Below, piece after piece: positions 20,283-29,317 of a DNA stretch of 64,000 bases. Numbering within the stretch: position 1 is the stretch's first letter; each line of letters begins with the position of its first letter. Below the pieces are notes generated by a model, which saw nothing but the letters and a program-made list of their open reading frames with translations, had not been told where the DNA came from and searched no databases. A program made the position numbers and the translations under genes. Source of the DNA: Serinibacter salmoneus (GTDB lineage: Bacteria; Actinomycetota; Actinomycetes; Actinomycetales; Beutenbergiaceae); NCBI RefSeq assembly GCF_002563925.1, contig NZ_PDJD01000001.1, positions 2,982,973-3,046,972 on the forward strand, read 5' to 3'.

Positions 20283-21146
20283 ATGGCGATCTCTCCCACG
20301 ACCGCCACGCGCGAGGCCCTCTCGGCCGCGCCGCGCGTGGATCCGCGCGACATCCGGCTGATCACGATCGACCTGGACGGCACGCTGCTGGACTCCGCCA
20401 AGCGCCTGGACCCCGCCTTCCCCGCGTTGCACCGTGAGCTGGTCGCCGCGGGGATCACGGTGGTGCCGGCCTCCGGGCGCCAGGTGGCGAGCATCCAGCG
20501 CGACGTGCCACCCGTGCCGGGCACGCCGTTGACGGTGATCGGGGAGAACGGGGCGATCGTGGTGCGGGGCGAGGAGGCGCTGGCCACCGATTCCGTCCCG
20601 CGAGACGCCCTGGCTCACGTGCTGGACGCCGCGGAGGCCTACCAGGCGGGCGGAGGGCGCTGCGCCGTGGTGCTGTGCGGACGCCGAAGCGCCTACGTGA
20701 CCGACCACAGCGAGGAGTTCATGCGGGTCACCGCCCCGTACTACCCGCTCCTGGAGCAGGTGGGTGACCTGCACGAGGTGCGCGACGACGTCCTGAAGAT
20801 CGCGGTCTGGGACCCCCACGGCAGCGAGCACGGCGTGGCGCAGGCGATCGTTGAGGTGCCGGGCGCGCGCACCCTGGTCTCGGCCGGGGTGTGGGTGGAC
20901 ATCATGAGCCCGACGGCGGACAAGGGCCACGCCTTGGAGGCCCTGCAGGCGGAACTCGGGGTGGGCCCGGAGCAGACCATGGCCTTCGGGGACTACCCGA
21001 ACGACCTCGGCATGCTGGCGCGGGCGCGCTACTCCTTCGCGATGGCGGATGCGCACCCGAGCGTGGCGCAGGCGGCGCGGTACCGGGCGCCGTCGAACGA
21101 CGACGGCGGCGTGGTCCGCACCATTCGCACCGTCCTCGGCCTCTGA
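20283..21146 (+). CDS. HAD-superfamily Cof-type phosphatase
   Basis: A 287-residue class IIB HAD hydrolase. Motif I is ITIDLDGTLLDSAKR (nucleophile Asp), motif II VVPASGRQ, motif III in MSPTADKGHAL (Lys) and motif IV AFGDYPNDLGML. The cap domain between II and III is of the Cof type that dephosphorylates sugar phosphates, FMN or PLP. ATG at 20283 was chosen over the ATG at 20262 because the latter falls inside the 13-bp repeat and adds only seven unconserved residues. Nothing nearby fixes the substrate. Confidence 0.87.
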   Translation: MAISPTTATREALSAAPRVDPRDIRLITIDLDGTLLDSAKRLDPAFPALHRELVAAGITVVPASGRQVASIQRDVPPVPGTPLTVIGENGAIVVRGEEALATDSVPRDALAHVLDAAEAYQAGGGRCAVVLCGRRSAYVTDHSEEFMRVTAPYYPLLEQVGDLHEVRDDVLKIAVWDPHGSEHGVAQAIVEVPGARTLVSAGVWVDIMSPTADKGHALEALQAELGVGPEQTMAFGDYPNDLGMLARARYSFAMADAHPSVAQAARYRAPSNDDGGVVRTIRTVLGL

Positions 21147-21247
21147 CGCCCACCGCGAGGCACTCCCACCCCACCGCGAGGCAGTCAGGTCCCCACCGGA
21201 TCGCGCATCGTGCCAGACTCGGGGGCACGACGTGAAGGAGGATGGCC

Positions 21248-21517
21248 ATGCCCTGGTTCGCGTGGATCGCGATCGTGGCGATCCTGGTCTACGGCGTCTC
21301 TGAAGGCGTGCAGAACGTGGTGAAGGCGCGCAACGCCCGCCCGCCCGGCATGGTCTCCGAGTCCGAGCACGCGGCCGACCTCGCCGCGCTCGAGTCGAAG
21401 CTCAAGCACACGATCTCGACGCGGGATGAGGAGATCGCCCAGCTCCGTGGCCGGATCGAGGAGCAGGAGTACCGCCTCGCGACCGTGGAGAAGTTCCTGC
21501 GCGAGGCGCGGGAGTAG
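21248..21517 (+). CDS. Small membrane protein with coiled-coil tail
   Basis: An 89-residue protein: one N-terminal helix (PWFAWIAIVAILVYGVSEGVQ) followed by a charged stretch and a predicted coiled coil (DLAALESKLKHTISTRDEEI onward, ending KFLREARE). The layout is like PspB or SdpC-type accessory membrane proteins, but I find no specific match. An AAGGAGG at 21235-21241 sits 6 bases before the ATG at 21248 and would overlap the ATG at 21242, so the later start is chosen. Function unknown. Confidence 0.72.
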   Translation: MPWFAWIAIVAILVYGVSEGVQNVVKARNARPPGMVSESEHAADLAALESKLKHTISTRDEEIAQLRGRIEEQEYRLATVEKFLREARE

Positions 21518-21858
21518 CACCCGCTCCCCCGCCCGGAACAGCCCCGCCCGGAACACGCGCAGAGCAACACCCCCGCCGAGCAACACCCCCGCCGAGCGAT
21601 GGGTTGCGCACGCATGGCGCGCTCATTCCCTGCCCAAGCACCCGCTCGGCGACCCCGGCAAGCGATAGAACGGCGAGCAATAGAACGTTGCACCACAGAC
21701 CGGCCGAACACGAGGCGACGGCGCCACACGCCTGAACGTCCCTGGCCCACGAATTCCGTGAAACCGAGCCGCTGACCACGCCCGTGATGCACCGACACCA
21801 TTGCATCGTTGCACCAGATCACCTACTGTGCGAGGGCACCGACAATGACGAGGGAGCA
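21518..21858. other. Repeat-rich intergenic region
   Basis: No gene seen. It holds two 15-base CCCCGCCCGGAACA repeats (21527-21556), two 16-base GAGCAACACCCCCGCC repeats (21562-21593), the 62-nt inverted-repeat element copy B, two related segments GATAGAACG/AATAGAACG near 21663-21690, and the promoter of the Gfo/Idh gene, where TACTGT at 21824-21829 is a possible -10 box. Confidence 0.7.
21590..21651. repeat. 62-nt intergenic inverted-repeat element, copy B
   Basis: Arms CGCCGAGCG and CGCTCGGCG with a 44-nt interior. The interior shares only the segment TTGCGCA (TTACGCA in copy A) at the same offset and the final ACC with copy A, so arms and spacing are conserved more than the loop. Confidence 0.65.
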
Positions 21859-22998
21859 ATGGACGCCAGACCGAGAGTGTTGATCCACGGGACCGGTTTC
21901 GCGGGCCGAGGCCATGCGGCCGCCTTCCGATGGGCGGGTGCGGACGTCGTCGGAATCGTCGGCCGCACCGCGTCCGTCACCGACGAGGTCGCCGCCGACC
22001 TGGGCATCCCCTACGCCGGGACCGACTGGCAGCGGGCCCTGGAGGACTGCCGGCCCGACATCGTCTCCATCGCCACGCCCGGCGGCGCGCACCGCGAGCC
22101 GATCGGGGAGGCCATCGCCTTCGGGGCGCACGTCTTCTGCGACAAGCCGCTGACCGACGACGCCGCCTCCGCCGCGCAGGTGCAGGAGTTCGCGCAGGAG
22201 CGCGGGGTGAAGACGGCCTTCGCCGCCAGCTTCCGTTACACCCCCAGCGTGCGGCACGCCCAGGAGCTCGTGGCCGCCGGCGCCATCGGCGAGCCGACCG
22301 AGGTGGAGTGCCTCTCGCACTTCAACCTCGAGCGCGGCATCCCCTTCGGCTGGTCGCACCGCAAGGAGGACGGCGGCGGTCGCCTGAACAACAACTTCAC
22401 CCACACCCTCGCGATCGTCGAGGCCGTGATCGGCGACCGGGTCAGCCAGGTGGCGGGCGATGTGCGCGACGACCTGGGCCGGGCGCCCATCGTTTCGGGC
22501 GTGCACAACTTCGCGACCCGGCGCTCCTTCATCCCCGAGGACCTCACCGACCCCACGCTGGAGTGGGGCGAGAGCAACGTGGAGTGGTCCTACACGGTGA
22601 TGGCGCGGATCACCCGCACAAGCGGCGCCGCACCCGTGTCGGCGCTGTTCAAGCACGGGGGCCTGGTGCCCCGCTTCCGCGAGGACCACATCGTGTTCTA
22701 CGGCACCACGGGTGCGGTCTACCTCGAGGGTCACTACGGCAGCGGCACGCTGCACCGTTGGGGTCCGGACAAGCAGTGGCACGCGCTCCCCCTGCCGGCA
22801 CACCTCGCACGGACCACCCCCGAGGTCGAGGGGGAGACCGAGCAGTGCTGGCACTACCTCGCGCGGGAGTTCGTGGCCGACATCCGCGGCGAGAAGGTCG
22901 AGCCCTACCCCACCTTCCGTGAGGGTGCGCGCTACCAGCAGATCATCGAGATCATCCGCGCGAGCGAGAACTGGACGGACGTCTCCGCCCTGCCCTGA
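21859..22998 (+). CDS. Gfo/Idh/MocA family oxidoreductase
   Basis: A 379-residue NAD(P)-dependent sugar oxidoreductase. The N-terminal Rossmann fold shows GTGFAGRGHAAAF (GxGxxG) and the family EKP-type motif as VFCDKPLTDD, with the catalytic-region histidine in NNNFTHTLAIVEAV. The C-terminal half is the alpha/beta substrate domain. The ATG at 21859 has GAGGGAG upstream. The mannonate dehydratase gene begins 67 bases downstream on the same strand, so the pair probably oxidises and dehydrates a sugar acid or uronate derivative; exact substrate unknown. No transporter is adjacent. Confidence 0.88.
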   Translation: MDARPRVLIHGTGFAGRGHAAAFRWAGADVVGIVGRTASVTDEVAADLGIPYAGTDWQRALEDCRPDIVSIATPGGAHREPIGEAIAFGAHVFCDKPLTDDAASAAQVQEFAQERGVKTAFAASFRYTPSVRHAQELVAAGAIGEPTEVECLSHFNLERGIPFGWSHRKEDGGGRLNNNFTHTLAIVEAVIGDRVSQVAGDVRDDLGRAPIVSGVHNFATRRSFIPEDLTDPTLEWGESNVEWSYTVMARITRTSGAAPVSALFKHGGLVPRFREDHIVFYGTTGAVYLEGHYGSGTLHRWGPDKQWHALPLPAHLARTTPEVEGETEQCWHYLAREFVADIRGEKVEPYPTFREGARYQQIIEIIRASENWTDVSALP

Positions 22999-23065
22999 CT
23001 CCCAGACGCCCAGCAGCACAGCACCGCCGCGCTGCGCCACCCATCCCCGATGACGAGGAGACCCC

Positions 23066-24292
23066 ATGAGAATCACCGACGCCCAGGTGTTCGTCGGCGG
23101 CCCGAAGAAGAACTACGTCACGCTGAAGATCATGACCGACCAGGGTGTCTACGGCCTCGGCGACGCCACGCTGAACACCCGCGAGACCCTGCCGGCCATG
23201 TACCTGCGGGACTACCTGATCCCCGCGATCATCGGCATGGACCCGCGCCGCAGCGAGGACATCTGGCAGTTCCTCTACCGCGGCGCGTACTACCGGCGCG
23301 GCCCGATTGCGATGGCGGCCTACGGCGCGATCGACACCGCGCTGTGGGACATCAAGGCCAAGCTCGCCGGGATGCCGCTGTACCAGCTCTTCGGGGGCAA
23401 GAGCCGCGAGGCAGCGATGGTCTACGCGCACGCCACGGGCGCGGACCTGGAGGACCTCATGGACTCCATCGCCTACTACGTGCAGGAGGGCTACCGGGCG
23501 ATCCGGGTGCAGTGCGGCATCCCGGGGATGCCCACCACGAGCTACGGGGTCTCGGACAAGCGCGGCGACACCCGCAACTTCATCACCGACTACACCGGGG
23601 TGCGGCCCCGCACCGAGATCTGGGACACCGACAAGTACCTGCGCTTCATGCCGGACGCCCTGGCCGCGATCCGCGACCGGTTCGGGCCGGAGCTGCACAT
23701 CCTGCACGACGTCCACCACCGGCTGCTGCCGCGCGAGGCGGCCGAGTTCGCCAAGGCCGTGGAGCCCATGCGGCCCTACTGGCTCGAGGATCCCACCCCC
23801 GCGGAGGACCAGGACGCGCTGCGCCTGATCCGGCAGCACTCCACCGCTCCGATTGCCATCGGCGAGGTGTTCAACTCCATCTGGGAGTGCAACAAGCTCA
23901 TCGAGAACGAGCTCATCGACTTCATCCGCGTGGGCGTGACGTACGCGGGCGGCATCACCCACGTGAAGCGGATCGTCGACCTCGCGGGCCTGCACCACGT
24001 GCGCACCGGCTTCCACGGCGCACCCAGCCACTCCCCGCTCTCGATGGCGGCGCAGGCGCACCTGAACGCCTGGGCACCGAACTTCGGCATCCAGGAGTAC
24101 CTCGTGCTCGGCACGCCGGAGTGCGACGCCCTGTTCCCCTCCGAGCACCACGTCACCGACGGGATGATGTACGTCAGCGACGAGCCCGGCCTCGGCGTGG
24201 ACTTCGACGAGTCCGAGGCCGCGCGCTACGAGTACGAGCCCGGCTCCCACCCCGTGGTGCGCCTGGAGGACGGCACCATGTGGAACTACTGA
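23066..24292 (+). CDS. manD: D-mannonate dehydratase family protein (enolase superfamily)
   Basis: A 408-residue enolase-superfamily enzyme matching ManD/RspA. Metal ligands are D215 (HILHDVHHRL), E241 (YWLEDP) and E267 (AIGEVFNS); H217 and the R147/Y160 pair stand where ManD has its acid/base residues. ManD enzymes dehydrate D-mannonate (or D-gluconate) to 2-keto-3-deoxy-gluconate in hexuronate breakdown, although many family members have weak activity and act otherwise. The start ATG follows GAGGAGACCCC. The partner Gfo/Idh oxidoreductase gene is upstream; a 62-nt inverted repeat follows the stop by 25 bases. Confidence 0.9.
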   Translation: MRITDAQVFVGGPKKNYVTLKIMTDQGVYGLGDATLNTRETLPAMYLRDYLIPAIIGMDPRRSEDIWQFLYRGAYYRRGPIAMAAYGAIDTALWDIKAKLAGMPLYQLFGGKSREAAMVYAHATGADLEDLMDSIAYYVQEGYRAIRVQCGIPGMPTTSYGVSDKRGDTRNFITDYTGVRPRTEIWDTDKYLRFMPDALAAIRDRFGPELHILHDVHHRLLPREAAEFAKAVEPMRPYWLEDPTPAEDQDALRLIRQHSTAPIAIGEVFNSIWECNKLIENELIDFIRVGVTYAGGITHVKRIVDLAGLHHVRTGFHGAPSHSPLSMAAQAHLNAWAPNFGIQEYLVLGTPECDALFPSEHHVTDGMMYVSDEPGLGVDFDESEAARYEYEPGSHPVVRLEDGTMWNY

Positions 24293-24317
24293 ACGCGTAA
24301 CTCCAGAGCCACCTGTG

Positions 24318-24379
24318 CGCCGAGCGTGTTCTTGTGCCGGATCCGAACGCGGGGATCCGGCGCAAGAACACGCTCGGCG
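24318..24379. repeat. 62-nt intergenic inverted-repeat element, copy C (near-perfect)
   Basis: The whole element folds back: arms CGCCGAGCG/CGCTCGGCG continue inward as TGTTCTTG with CAAGAACA and GCCGGATCC with GGATCCGGC. It lies between the convergent manD and GH1 genes and could also terminate both. A second right arm follows at 24402-24410 within GCGCACGCTCGGCG. Confidence 0.8.
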
Positions 24380-24451
24380 CATGGGTGGCGGCGCAAGCGC
24401 ACGCTCGGCGAAGCGGGGTGGGCGACGGCGTGAATCACCCGACGGCGTGAG

Positions 24452-25867
24452 TCACCCGACGGCGTCGACCTCCGGGAGCTCCCGGGTCGCCACGAGCCGG
24501 GCGTACCAGCGCGCGGAGTCCTTCCAGGTGCGCTCCAGGGTCTCGTAGTCCACCCGGATCAGCCCGAACCGACGGGCATACCCCCAGGCCCACTCGAAGT
24601 TGTCCAGGAGCGACCACGCGAAGTAGCCCTGCACGTCGGCGCCCTGCTCCATCGCGGCGGCCACCGCGGCGATGTGGTCTTGCAGGTAGGCGACGCGCTT
24701 GGGGTCGTGCACGGCGCCGTCGGGTGAGACCTCGTCCTCGAACGCCGCCCCGTTCTCGGTGACCATCAGCGGCAGGCCGGGGTAGCGCGCGGAGAACTCC
24801 AGGAGCTGATCGGTCAGACCACGCGGCTCCTGGTTCCACCCCATCGCGGTCAGCGGGCCCTCGGGCGGCAGGATCTCCACCGTGGTCACTCCCACCCACG
24901 GGCTCGTGGTGGAGGCGCGGTGCCCGGCGTTGTCGGAGACGCTCATGCCCTCCACGGCGCGGCGCACGTAGGTGGTGGAGTAGTAGTTCAATCCGAGCGC
25001 CACCAGCGGCTGGTGGATGACCTCGAGGTCGCCCTCGGCCACGAAGGCGAAGTCGGTGACCTCCGCGAGGTCCGCCACGAGGTCCTCGGGGTAGGCGCCG
25101 TCCAGCATCGGCCCGGTGAAGGCGCGGTTGGCGATGCCGTCCATCTGGCGCACCGCGTCGGCGTCCTCCGGGGAGTCGCTCGCCGCGTAGAACTGGTGCA
25201 CGTTCAGGGTGACCGAGACCCGGGCCTCCGCGCCGAGCTCCTCGCGGATCGCCCGCGCCGCCAGCCCGTGCGCCAGGTTGAGGTGGTGCACCGCGGCCAT
25301 CGCCGCGGCCGGCTCCGTGCGCCCGGGGGCGTGCACCCCGGAGGCGTACCCGAGGTAGGCCGAGCACCACGGCTCGTTCAGCGTGGTCCAGGTGTGCACC
25401 AGGTCGCCGAGTTCGCGGGCCATGGCCCGGGCGTAGCCCTCGAACGCGAGCGCCGTCTCACGCACCGGCCAGCCGCCCGCGTCCTCGAGCTCCTGCGGCA
25501 GGTCCCAGTGGTAGAGGGTCACGTACGGCTTGATCCCGGCCTCGTTCAGTGCCGTCAGCACTTCCCGGTAGAACGCCACGCCCTCAGGGTTCAGCGGCCC
25601 CGAGCCGCCGGGCTGCACCCGCGGCCACGCGATCGAGAGCCGGTAGGCGTCCACCCCGAGGTCCACCAGGTGCTGCACGTCCTCGCGCCAGCGGTGGTAG
25701 TGGTCGCACGCCACATCGCCGGTGTCGCCGAACTCGGTGGCGCCCGGGGTGTGGGAGTAGGTGTCCCAGATCGACGGGCCGCGGCCGCCCTCGGCGGCGG
25801 CGCCCTCGATCTGGTAGGACGCGGTGGCGGATCCGAACGTGAACGTGGGGGGGAAGACGATGCCCAT
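24452..25867 (-). CDS. GH1 family beta-glucosidase
   Basis: A 471-residue cytoplasmic glycosidase of full GH1 length. The N-terminal FPPTFTFGSATASYQIEGA is the family signature, E165 in TTLNEPWCS is the acid/base and E371 in LMVTENGAAF the nucleophile. It hydrolyses beta-glucosides or related beta-glycosides. The ATG at 25867 has AAGGAG 5 bases upstream; the open frame beyond it has no family similarity. The gene is divergent from an uncharacterised membrane protein gene and convergent with manD. No LacI regulator or sugar ABC transporter is adjacent. Confidence 0.93.
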   Translation of the reverse strand: MGIVFPPTFTFGSATASYQIEGAAAEGGRGPSIWDTYSHTPGATEFGDTGDVACDHYHRWREDVQHLVDLGVDAYRLSIAWPRVQPGGSGPLNPEGVAFYREVLTALNEAGIKPYVTLYHWDLPQELEDAGGWPVRETALAFEGYARAMARELGDLVHTWTTLNEPWCSAYLGYASGVHAPGRTEPAAAMAAVHHLNLAHGLAARAIREELGAEARVSVTLNVHQFYAASDSPEDADAVRQMDGIANRAFTGPMLDGAYPEDLVADLAEVTDFAFVAEGDLEVIHQPLVALGLNYYSTTYVRRAVEGMSVSDNAGHRASTTSPWVGVTTVEILPPEGPLTAMGWNQEPRGLTDQLLEFSARYPGLPLMVTENGAAFEDEVSPDGAVHDPKRVAYLQDHIAAVAAAMEQGADVQGYFAWSLLDNFEWAWGYARRFGLIRVDYETLERTWKDSARWYARLVATRELPEVDAVG

Positions 25868-25988
25868 GGAACTCCTTCGTGTTTCAGCTCCCACCAAGCC
25901 TAAGGCTCTCGGATGACGCCCACCCTCGACGTGAACCTGCGCGCAGTGCCATCCTGGTGGCTCGGGCCGTGTCGACGAGGGGGTCGCC

Positions 25989-26924
25989 GTGAACGCGCAC
26001 ACGCTGAACACCGATCGCGCGGACGTGCGCGTGACGATCCTGGCGACCTACCGGAGCCTGCGCGTGGGGATCGTGTGCGCCGGGGCGCTGCTACTGACCT
26101 CCGTGACCCTCGAGGTGGTGCGCGTCGGCGCCGTCCCGGCCTCCATCAGCGCCCTGTTCTACTCCCCGGTGCGCACGGTGTTCGTGGGCGTGCTGATCGC
26201 GGTCGGGCTCGCCCTGGTGGCGGTGCAGGGCCGGGTGCGGTGGGAGAACAGCCTGCTGGACGCCGCCGGCGTGCTGGTCCCGCTCGTCGCCTTCGTGCCC
26301 ACGCCCCTGTTCGCCGGTACCGGCGCACCGAGTGAGGGCTCGCCCCTGTGGCGGGTCGGGGCGGACTGCGCCGGCGGCGAGGCCTGTGTCCCGGCCGATC
26401 TGCACGTGGGCATCGGGAACAACGTCGCCTCCTACGGCCTCCTGGGCGCGATCACCCTCGTGCTGCTGTGGGCGCACCGCCTGCACGCCCGGCGCAGCGC
26501 CGGCGCGAGCGGCCAGGTCCCGAGCCTGCGCTCGGTCACGATCGCCACGGTGATCTGGGTGGCGCTGGGCGCCTGGTTCGTGCTGGCCCGGGAGTCCTTC
26601 ATCGCGTTCGGTCACAACGTCTCCGCGATCGGCTTCTTCGCGCTGCTGATCGTGGTGGTGGTCATCAACGCCAGGGATGCCACGGACGGGCCGGCGGCGC
26701 TCTCGATGGGCCGCAGCGGGTTCCGCCGCACCTACCTGGTCATCGCCGGGGCGATGGGTGTGGCGGTGGTGGCCGGGGTCGGCACGTTCCTGTTCACCGG
26801 TGAGCAGAGCGCCTTCGCGCTGGTGTTCTGGCTGGAGGTGGTGCTGCTCGTGCTGTTCATCGCCTTCTGGGTGGCGCAGACGATCGAGCACTGGGATCAC
26901 GACGTGGTCGACGCCGCCGCCTGA
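25989..26924 (+). CDS. Uncharacterised multi-pass membrane protein
   Basis: A 311-residue protein with about eight helices, for example VGIVCAGALLLTSVTLEVV, VFVGVLIAVGLALVAVQ, ATVIWVALGAWFVLA and ALVFWLEVVLLVLFIAFWVAQ. Between helices 3 and 4 an extracytoplasmic loop contains two cysteines (DCAGGEACVP), possibly a disulfide. I recognise no family motif. The GTG start follows GAGGGGGTCGCC. It ends 27 bases before the convergent end of the carotenoid operon. Confidence 0.7.
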   Translation: MNAHTLNTDRADVRVTILATYRSLRVGIVCAGALLLTSVTLEVVRVGAVPASISALFYSPVRTVFVGVLIAVGLALVAVQGRVRWENSLLDAAGVLVPLVAFVPTPLFAGTGAPSEGSPLWRVGADCAGGEACVPADLHVGIGNNVASYGLLGAITLVLLWAHRLHARRSAGASGQVPSLRSVTIATVIWVALGAWFVLARESFIAFGHNVSAIGFFALLIVVVVINARDATDGPAALSMGRSGFRRTYLVIAGAMGVAVVAGVGTFLFTGEQSAFALVFWLEVVLLVLFIAFWVAQTIEHWDHDVVDAAA

Positions 26925-26951
26925 GCAGCATCCGAACCGCCACGGCGGCCC

Positions 26952-28433
26952 TCAGGCCGGCCCGATCCGCTCCGCGACGATCCGGGCGGACATCGCCACC
27001 AGCGGCAACCCGCCACCCGGGTGCGCGCTGCCGCCCACCAGGTGCACGCCGTCGACGGGCGTGGCGTTGCTCGGCCGCAGGAACGCCCCGAACATCCCGT
27101 TGGAGGAGGTGCCGTAGATCGACCCGCCCGGTGCGAGGGTGGCGCGCTCGAGGTCCGCCGGGGTGCGCAGGTGCCGCACCCGCACGTGTCGGCGCACGTC
27201 CAGCCCCCGGGAGGCCATGACCTCCAGCACGTGGTCGGCGTAGGCCTCGGCCAGGCCCGGCGCGTCCCAGTCGGCGCCCCGGGCGGGATCGTGCCGCGGC
27301 GCGTTGACCAGCACGAACCACGCCGAGGCGCCCGGCACCCCCGCGGGCACGGTGGCGGGGTCATCGGGCGAGGTGACGTACACGGTCGGGCGGCGCACCG
27401 GCCGCGACCGACCCCGAGGGCGCCGGCCGAACAGCCCGTCGAACTCGCTGTCGTAGTCCTCGGCGAACAGCACCCGGTGGTGCGCGGCGGTGCGCACCCG
27501 CTCGGGCAGGTCCGCCAGGCCCAGCAGCATCACGAACCCGGAGAACGACGGCGTGGCGCGGTTCAGCAGCCACGCCCGCCCCCGGTGCGGCATCAGGTGG
27601 GTGTAGACCTGCCGCGCGTCGGCGTTCAGGACCACCGCGTCCGCGCCCACCCACTCCCCGCTCGCGGTGCGCACCCCGTCCCGGTGGGCCGCCACCACGC
27701 GCTGCCCGGTGCGGATGCTCCCGCCCAGGTCCCGCACCCGCTGCGCGAGCGCCTGGGCCAGGCGCGTCAGCCCCCCGCGGATGTACCAGGACCCGAACCG
27801 CTGCTCGCTGTAGGGCACGGTGATCAGGGGTGAGGGCGCCCGCCGGGGATCGCTGCCGGTGTAGGTGGCGTAGCGGTCCAGGAGCATCCGCAGCCGCGGA
27901 TCGCGCAGGCTGTCGGCGCCGTAGCGGCGCAGCGTGCGCCAGGGCGCGAGATCGGCCATCGCCGTACCCGGCGGGAGGCCGGCGACGGCGTCGCGCACCC
28001 CGGTCAGGGACAGCGGCTCGCGCAGGAAGGCGGGTTCCGCCACGCGCCACATGATCGCGGCCCGTCGCATCAGCTCAGCCCATTGCGCCCCGGTGCCCGC
28101 CCCGAGGTCCCGGTCCATCGCCGCGGGCACCTCCTCCAGCCGGCCCGGCATCGCCAGGGTGGAGCCGTCGGGGAAGCGGTAGCGGAAGGCGGGGTCCAGG
28201 CGCTCCAGCTCGAGGCCCGGATCGCCGCCGGTGTCGCGCCAGAGCTCATCGAACACGTGCGGCATGGTCACCAGCGAAGGGCCGGTGTCCCACAGGTACC
28301 CGGCCTCGCGGTGCACGCCGAGCTTGCCGCCCACCTCGTGCGCCTCCAGCACCGTGACCTCGTGCCCCGCGGCGGCGGTGCGGGCCGCGGTGGCCAGCCC
28401 GCCGACCCCGGCGCCGACCACCACCACTCTCAT
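26952..28433 (-). CDS. CrtI-family carotenoid desaturase, CrtD-like (3,4-desaturase)
   Basis: A 493-residue FAD-dependent amine-oxidase-fold desaturase, the second CrtI-type protein of the operon. The N-terminal VVVVGAGVGGLATAARTAAAG binds ADP, and the C-terminal VDGVHLVGGSAHPGGGLPLV is the CrtI-family flavin end. It is shorter than the phytoene desaturase upstream and follows cruF with a 4-base ATGA overlap, an arrangement seen in pathways where CrtD inserts a 3,4 double bond after C1,2 hydration. The substrate assignment is inferred from context. ATG at 28433; the open frame to 29351 is a shadow of cruF. Confidence 0.8.
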   Translation of the reverse strand: MRVVVVGAGVGGLATAARTAAAGHEVTVLEAHEVGGKLGVHREAGYLWDTGPSLVTMPHVFDELWRDTGGDPGLELERLDPAFRYRFPDGSTLAMPGRLEEVPAAMDRDLGAGTGAQWAELMRRAAIMWRVAEPAFLREPLSLTGVRDAVAGLPPGTAMADLAPWRTLRRYGADSLRDPRLRMLLDRYATYTGSDPRRAPSPLITVPYSEQRFGSWYIRGGLTRLAQALAQRVRDLGGSIRTGQRVVAAHRDGVRTASGEWVGADAVVLNADARQVYTHLMPHRGRAWLLNRATPSFSGFVMLLGLADLPERVRTAAHHRVLFAEDYDSEFDGLFGRRPRGRSRPVRRPTVYVTSPDDPATVPAGVPGASAWFVLVNAPRHDPARGADWDAPGLAEAYADHVLEVMASRGLDVRRHVRVRHLRTPADLERATLAPGGSIYGTSSNGMFGAFLRPSNATPVDGVHLVGGSAHPGGGLPLVAMSARIVAERIGPA

Positions 28434-29317
28434 GGGGCGCCGATCCGTCGACGACGCCGCGGCTCCCGCAGCACCAGCACGAGCAGCGGCACCGCGATCA
28501 CGCCCATCGCCAGGCCGCCCGCGAGCGCCACGTTCGGGCGGTCCCAGAAGGAGAGGTTCCCCGCGATGCTCGTGAGCCAGGTCCACACGTAGACCACGTA
28601 CGGCACGGCGTAGGTGCGCAGGGGTTCGGGGGCGCTCGTGGCCCGAGCCGAGCCCGCCGGCCCGGTCAGCGCACGCGGCCCTGTCAGCGCACGCGGCCGG
28701 GCGGCGCGGCCGACGACGGCCTCGATCAGCAGCATCATCAGCACACTGACCCCGAACCAGCCGGCGTAGTTGGTCAGCGGGATGTCGGGGGTGAGCGGCA
28801 GGGCGGGCTGCGGGTGCGCCCAGCCCCAGTTCCCGGCGTCGACCATCTGGGTGTCCAGGAACACGTCCCAGGCCGTCAGCGCCCAGGCACCCACGAGCAC
28901 CACCGCCCAGGTGGGCCGCACCAGGGTGCGGGCCACCACCCACGCGGGGTAGGCCAGGGTGGCCCAGGCCAGCAGCACCAGGGCGGAGACTCCGAGCACC
29001 TGGGGCCCCAGCCCCCCGGTGTAGGCGTATTCCCCGAACGGGAACCCGGTGGCGACGCCGAGCGCCTCCGCGACCAGGCCGAGCGCCGCGATCCCCGCGA
29101 GCATCGCCGCGCCACGCCACCAGCCCGCCACACCGGCGGCGTGCAGCATCGCGGTGAGCGCGAACAGGACCACACTGGCCACGGTCAGGCCGATGTCGTC
29201 CGGCATCAGGGCGAAGGCGGACTGCACCGCGAGGCCGCCCGCTAGGGTCAACCAGGCGAGCCGGCCCGCGAGCGGCGACCCCGTCCGCTGCCTTCCCGCG
29301 ACTGCGGGCGCGCTCAC
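28430..29317 (-). CDS. cruF: CruF-like carotenoid hydratase (DUF422 membrane protein)
   Basis: A 295-residue membrane protein of the carotenoid-biosynthesis DUF422/CruF family with about seven helices. Conserved segments are GFPFGEYAYTGGLGPQVLG, AWDVFLDTQMVDAGNWGW and IPLTNYAGWFGVS; their acidic residues probably form the active site. Characterised members hydrate the C1 double bond of acyclic ends (gamma-carotene in Deinococcus) or the C50 bacterioruberin precursor in haloarchaea. The GTG at 29317 overlaps the crtI stop by 4 bases. An internal near-duplication PRALTGPRALTGPA lies in a cytoplasmic loop. Confidence 0.82.
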   Translation of the reverse strand: MSAPAVAGRQRTGSPLAGRLAWLTLAGGLAVQSAFALMPDDIGLTVASVVLFALTAMLHAAGVAGWWRGAAMLAGIAALGLVAEALGVATGFPFGEYAYTGGLGPQVLGVSALVLLAWATLAYPAWVVARTLVRPTWAVVLVGAWALTAWDVFLDTQMVDAGNWGWAHPQPALPLTPDIPLTNYAGWFGVSVLMMLLIEAVVGRAARPRALTGPRALTGPAGSARATSAPEPLRTYAVPYVVYVWTWLTSIAGNLSFWDRPNVALAGGLAMGVIAVPLLVLVLREPRRRRRIGAP

